NCBI GenBank assembly: GCA_002438625.1
Contig: DJPS01000060.1
Coordinates: 348-14,868, forward strand
From: Christensenella sp. UBA6406
GTDB taxonomy: Bacteria > Bacillota > Clostridia > Christensenellales > UBA1242
Direction: 5' to 3'
Length of the DNA stretch: 14,521 nt
This document shows, piece after piece, positions 14,026 through 14,521 of the stretch (position 1 is its first letter; each line of letters begins with the position of its first letter). The notes below the pieces were generated by a model that ran no database searches, was not told where the DNA came from, and saw nothing but the letters and a program-made list of their open reading frames with translations. Position numbers and translations under genes: made by a program.

Positions 14026-14508
14026 ATGTTAAGTAAAAAGAAAAAAATAATAATTTTATCAGTGATGGCAGTTTTATTAGTTGCAACGGGCTATTTAAAT
14101 ATTACATTAAACAACCGAATCACAGAGCAAGTAAACACAACAAACAATGCAAATAGTGGAAATTTTTTCCAAACATATAGGCAAGATAGGACAAACACTA
14201 GAAATCAAGAAATTGCTTATTTAGATGCCATAATTGCAAATACTGCATCAACAGATGAAGCAAAAGAACTTGCGGAAACTAAAAAAGTTGCGTTAGTTCA
14301 AACAATGGAGTTAGAACTTGTAATTGAGGGATTGATTAAGGCAAAAGGATTTGAAGATGTTGTTGTTACTAATACTTCATCAAATGTAAACATAATTGTA
14401 AAAGGTGCTGAATTGTCAACTAGTGAAGTATCTCAAATTGTTTCAGTTGTAAAAGACCAAACAGGCAAAGATATTGACAATATTAAAATTATTCCTATTG
14501 ATAAATAA
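14026..14508 (+). CDS. spoIIIAH: Stage III sporulation protein AH
   Basis: SpoIIIAH is the mother-cell protein that joins forespore SpoIIQ through its ring-building domain to form the channel between the two cells. The 160-aa protein has a basic start (KKKK), one membrane segment (about 7-25), an Asn/Thr-rich linker (about 26-60), then a YLDAIIANTASTDEAKELAETKK helix and a ring-building domain (about 90-158) with FEDVVVTNTSSNVNIIVKGAELSTSEVSQIVSVV. It is shorter than the 218-aa B. subtilis protein, chiefly in the linker. GGAG lies 12 nt before the ATG, 17 bp after spoIIIAG. Only 13 bases follow, so no terminator is visible. Confidence 0.92.
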   Translation: MLSKKKKIIILSVMAVLLVATGYLNITLNNRITEQVNTTNNANSGNFFQTYRQDRTNTRNQEIAYLDAIIANTASTDEAKELAETKKVALVQTMELELVIEGLIKAKGFEDVVVTNTSSNVNIIVKGAELSTSEVSQIVSVVKDQTGKDIDNIKIIPIDK

Positions 14509-14521
14509 CAAAACAATTTAA

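Noticed and set aside
1..14521. Mobile element, prophage or defence system
   Set aside because: No transposase, integrase, phage or defence-type genes, and no direct repeats flanking any block; gene order is that of core chromosome.

Overview
The window is an AT-rich chromosomal segment (roughly 30% G+C by eye) from an endospore-forming member of the Firmicutes, most probably an uncultured or little-studied Clostridia lineage. This rests on a large Alu-domain SRP RNA, a Gram-positive-type rimP-nusA-rnpM-ylxQ-infB-rbfA-nrnA-truB order, a complete eight-gene spoIIIA operon, GGAGG-type ribosome binding sites with several TTG starts, and family-level resemblance of every protein to Bacillus/Clostridium homologues. 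I cannot name the genus from sequence alone.

Layout. Positions 1-130 are non-coding with a small hairpin. Positions 131-407 on the minus strand hold an SRP RNA gene of about 276 nt, with its own promoter and a terminal stem followed by a U-run. Back to back with it, an extended -10 promoter drives the plus-strand translation operon through a leader hairpin (524-560). The operon is rimP, nusA, rnpM (ylxR), ylxQ, infB, rbfA, nrnA and truB. An endonuclease IV-like TIM-barrel gene follows, in the place where ribF is common in Bacillus-type operons. Then efp has its own strong promoter and a clear rho-independent terminator (9328-9362). After a 177-bp AT-rich gap with a possible sigma-E promoter comes spoIIIAA-AB-AC-AD-AE-AF-AG-AH, which runs to the end of the window.

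How the genes work together. The first block makes factors for transcription elongation (NusA), 30S assembly (RimP, RbfA), initiation (IF2), RNA turnover (NrnA), tRNA modification (TruB) and RNA-binding accessory proteins (RnpM, YlxQ). EF-P then relieves polyproline stalling. The final block encodes the mother-cell half of the feeding-tube channel (SpoIIIA-SpoIIQ) that keeps the forespore active after engulfment; spoIIQ is not in the window.

No wholly new system is evident; almost every gene belongs to a known family. The points most worth a second look are the Asn/Arg/Gly/aromatic-rich disordered segment in IF2, the SRP RNA sharing a compact divergent promoter region with rimP, the rimP leader hairpin, the endonuclease IV-like gene in the operon, and the direct joining of the translation cluster to efp-spoIIIA.
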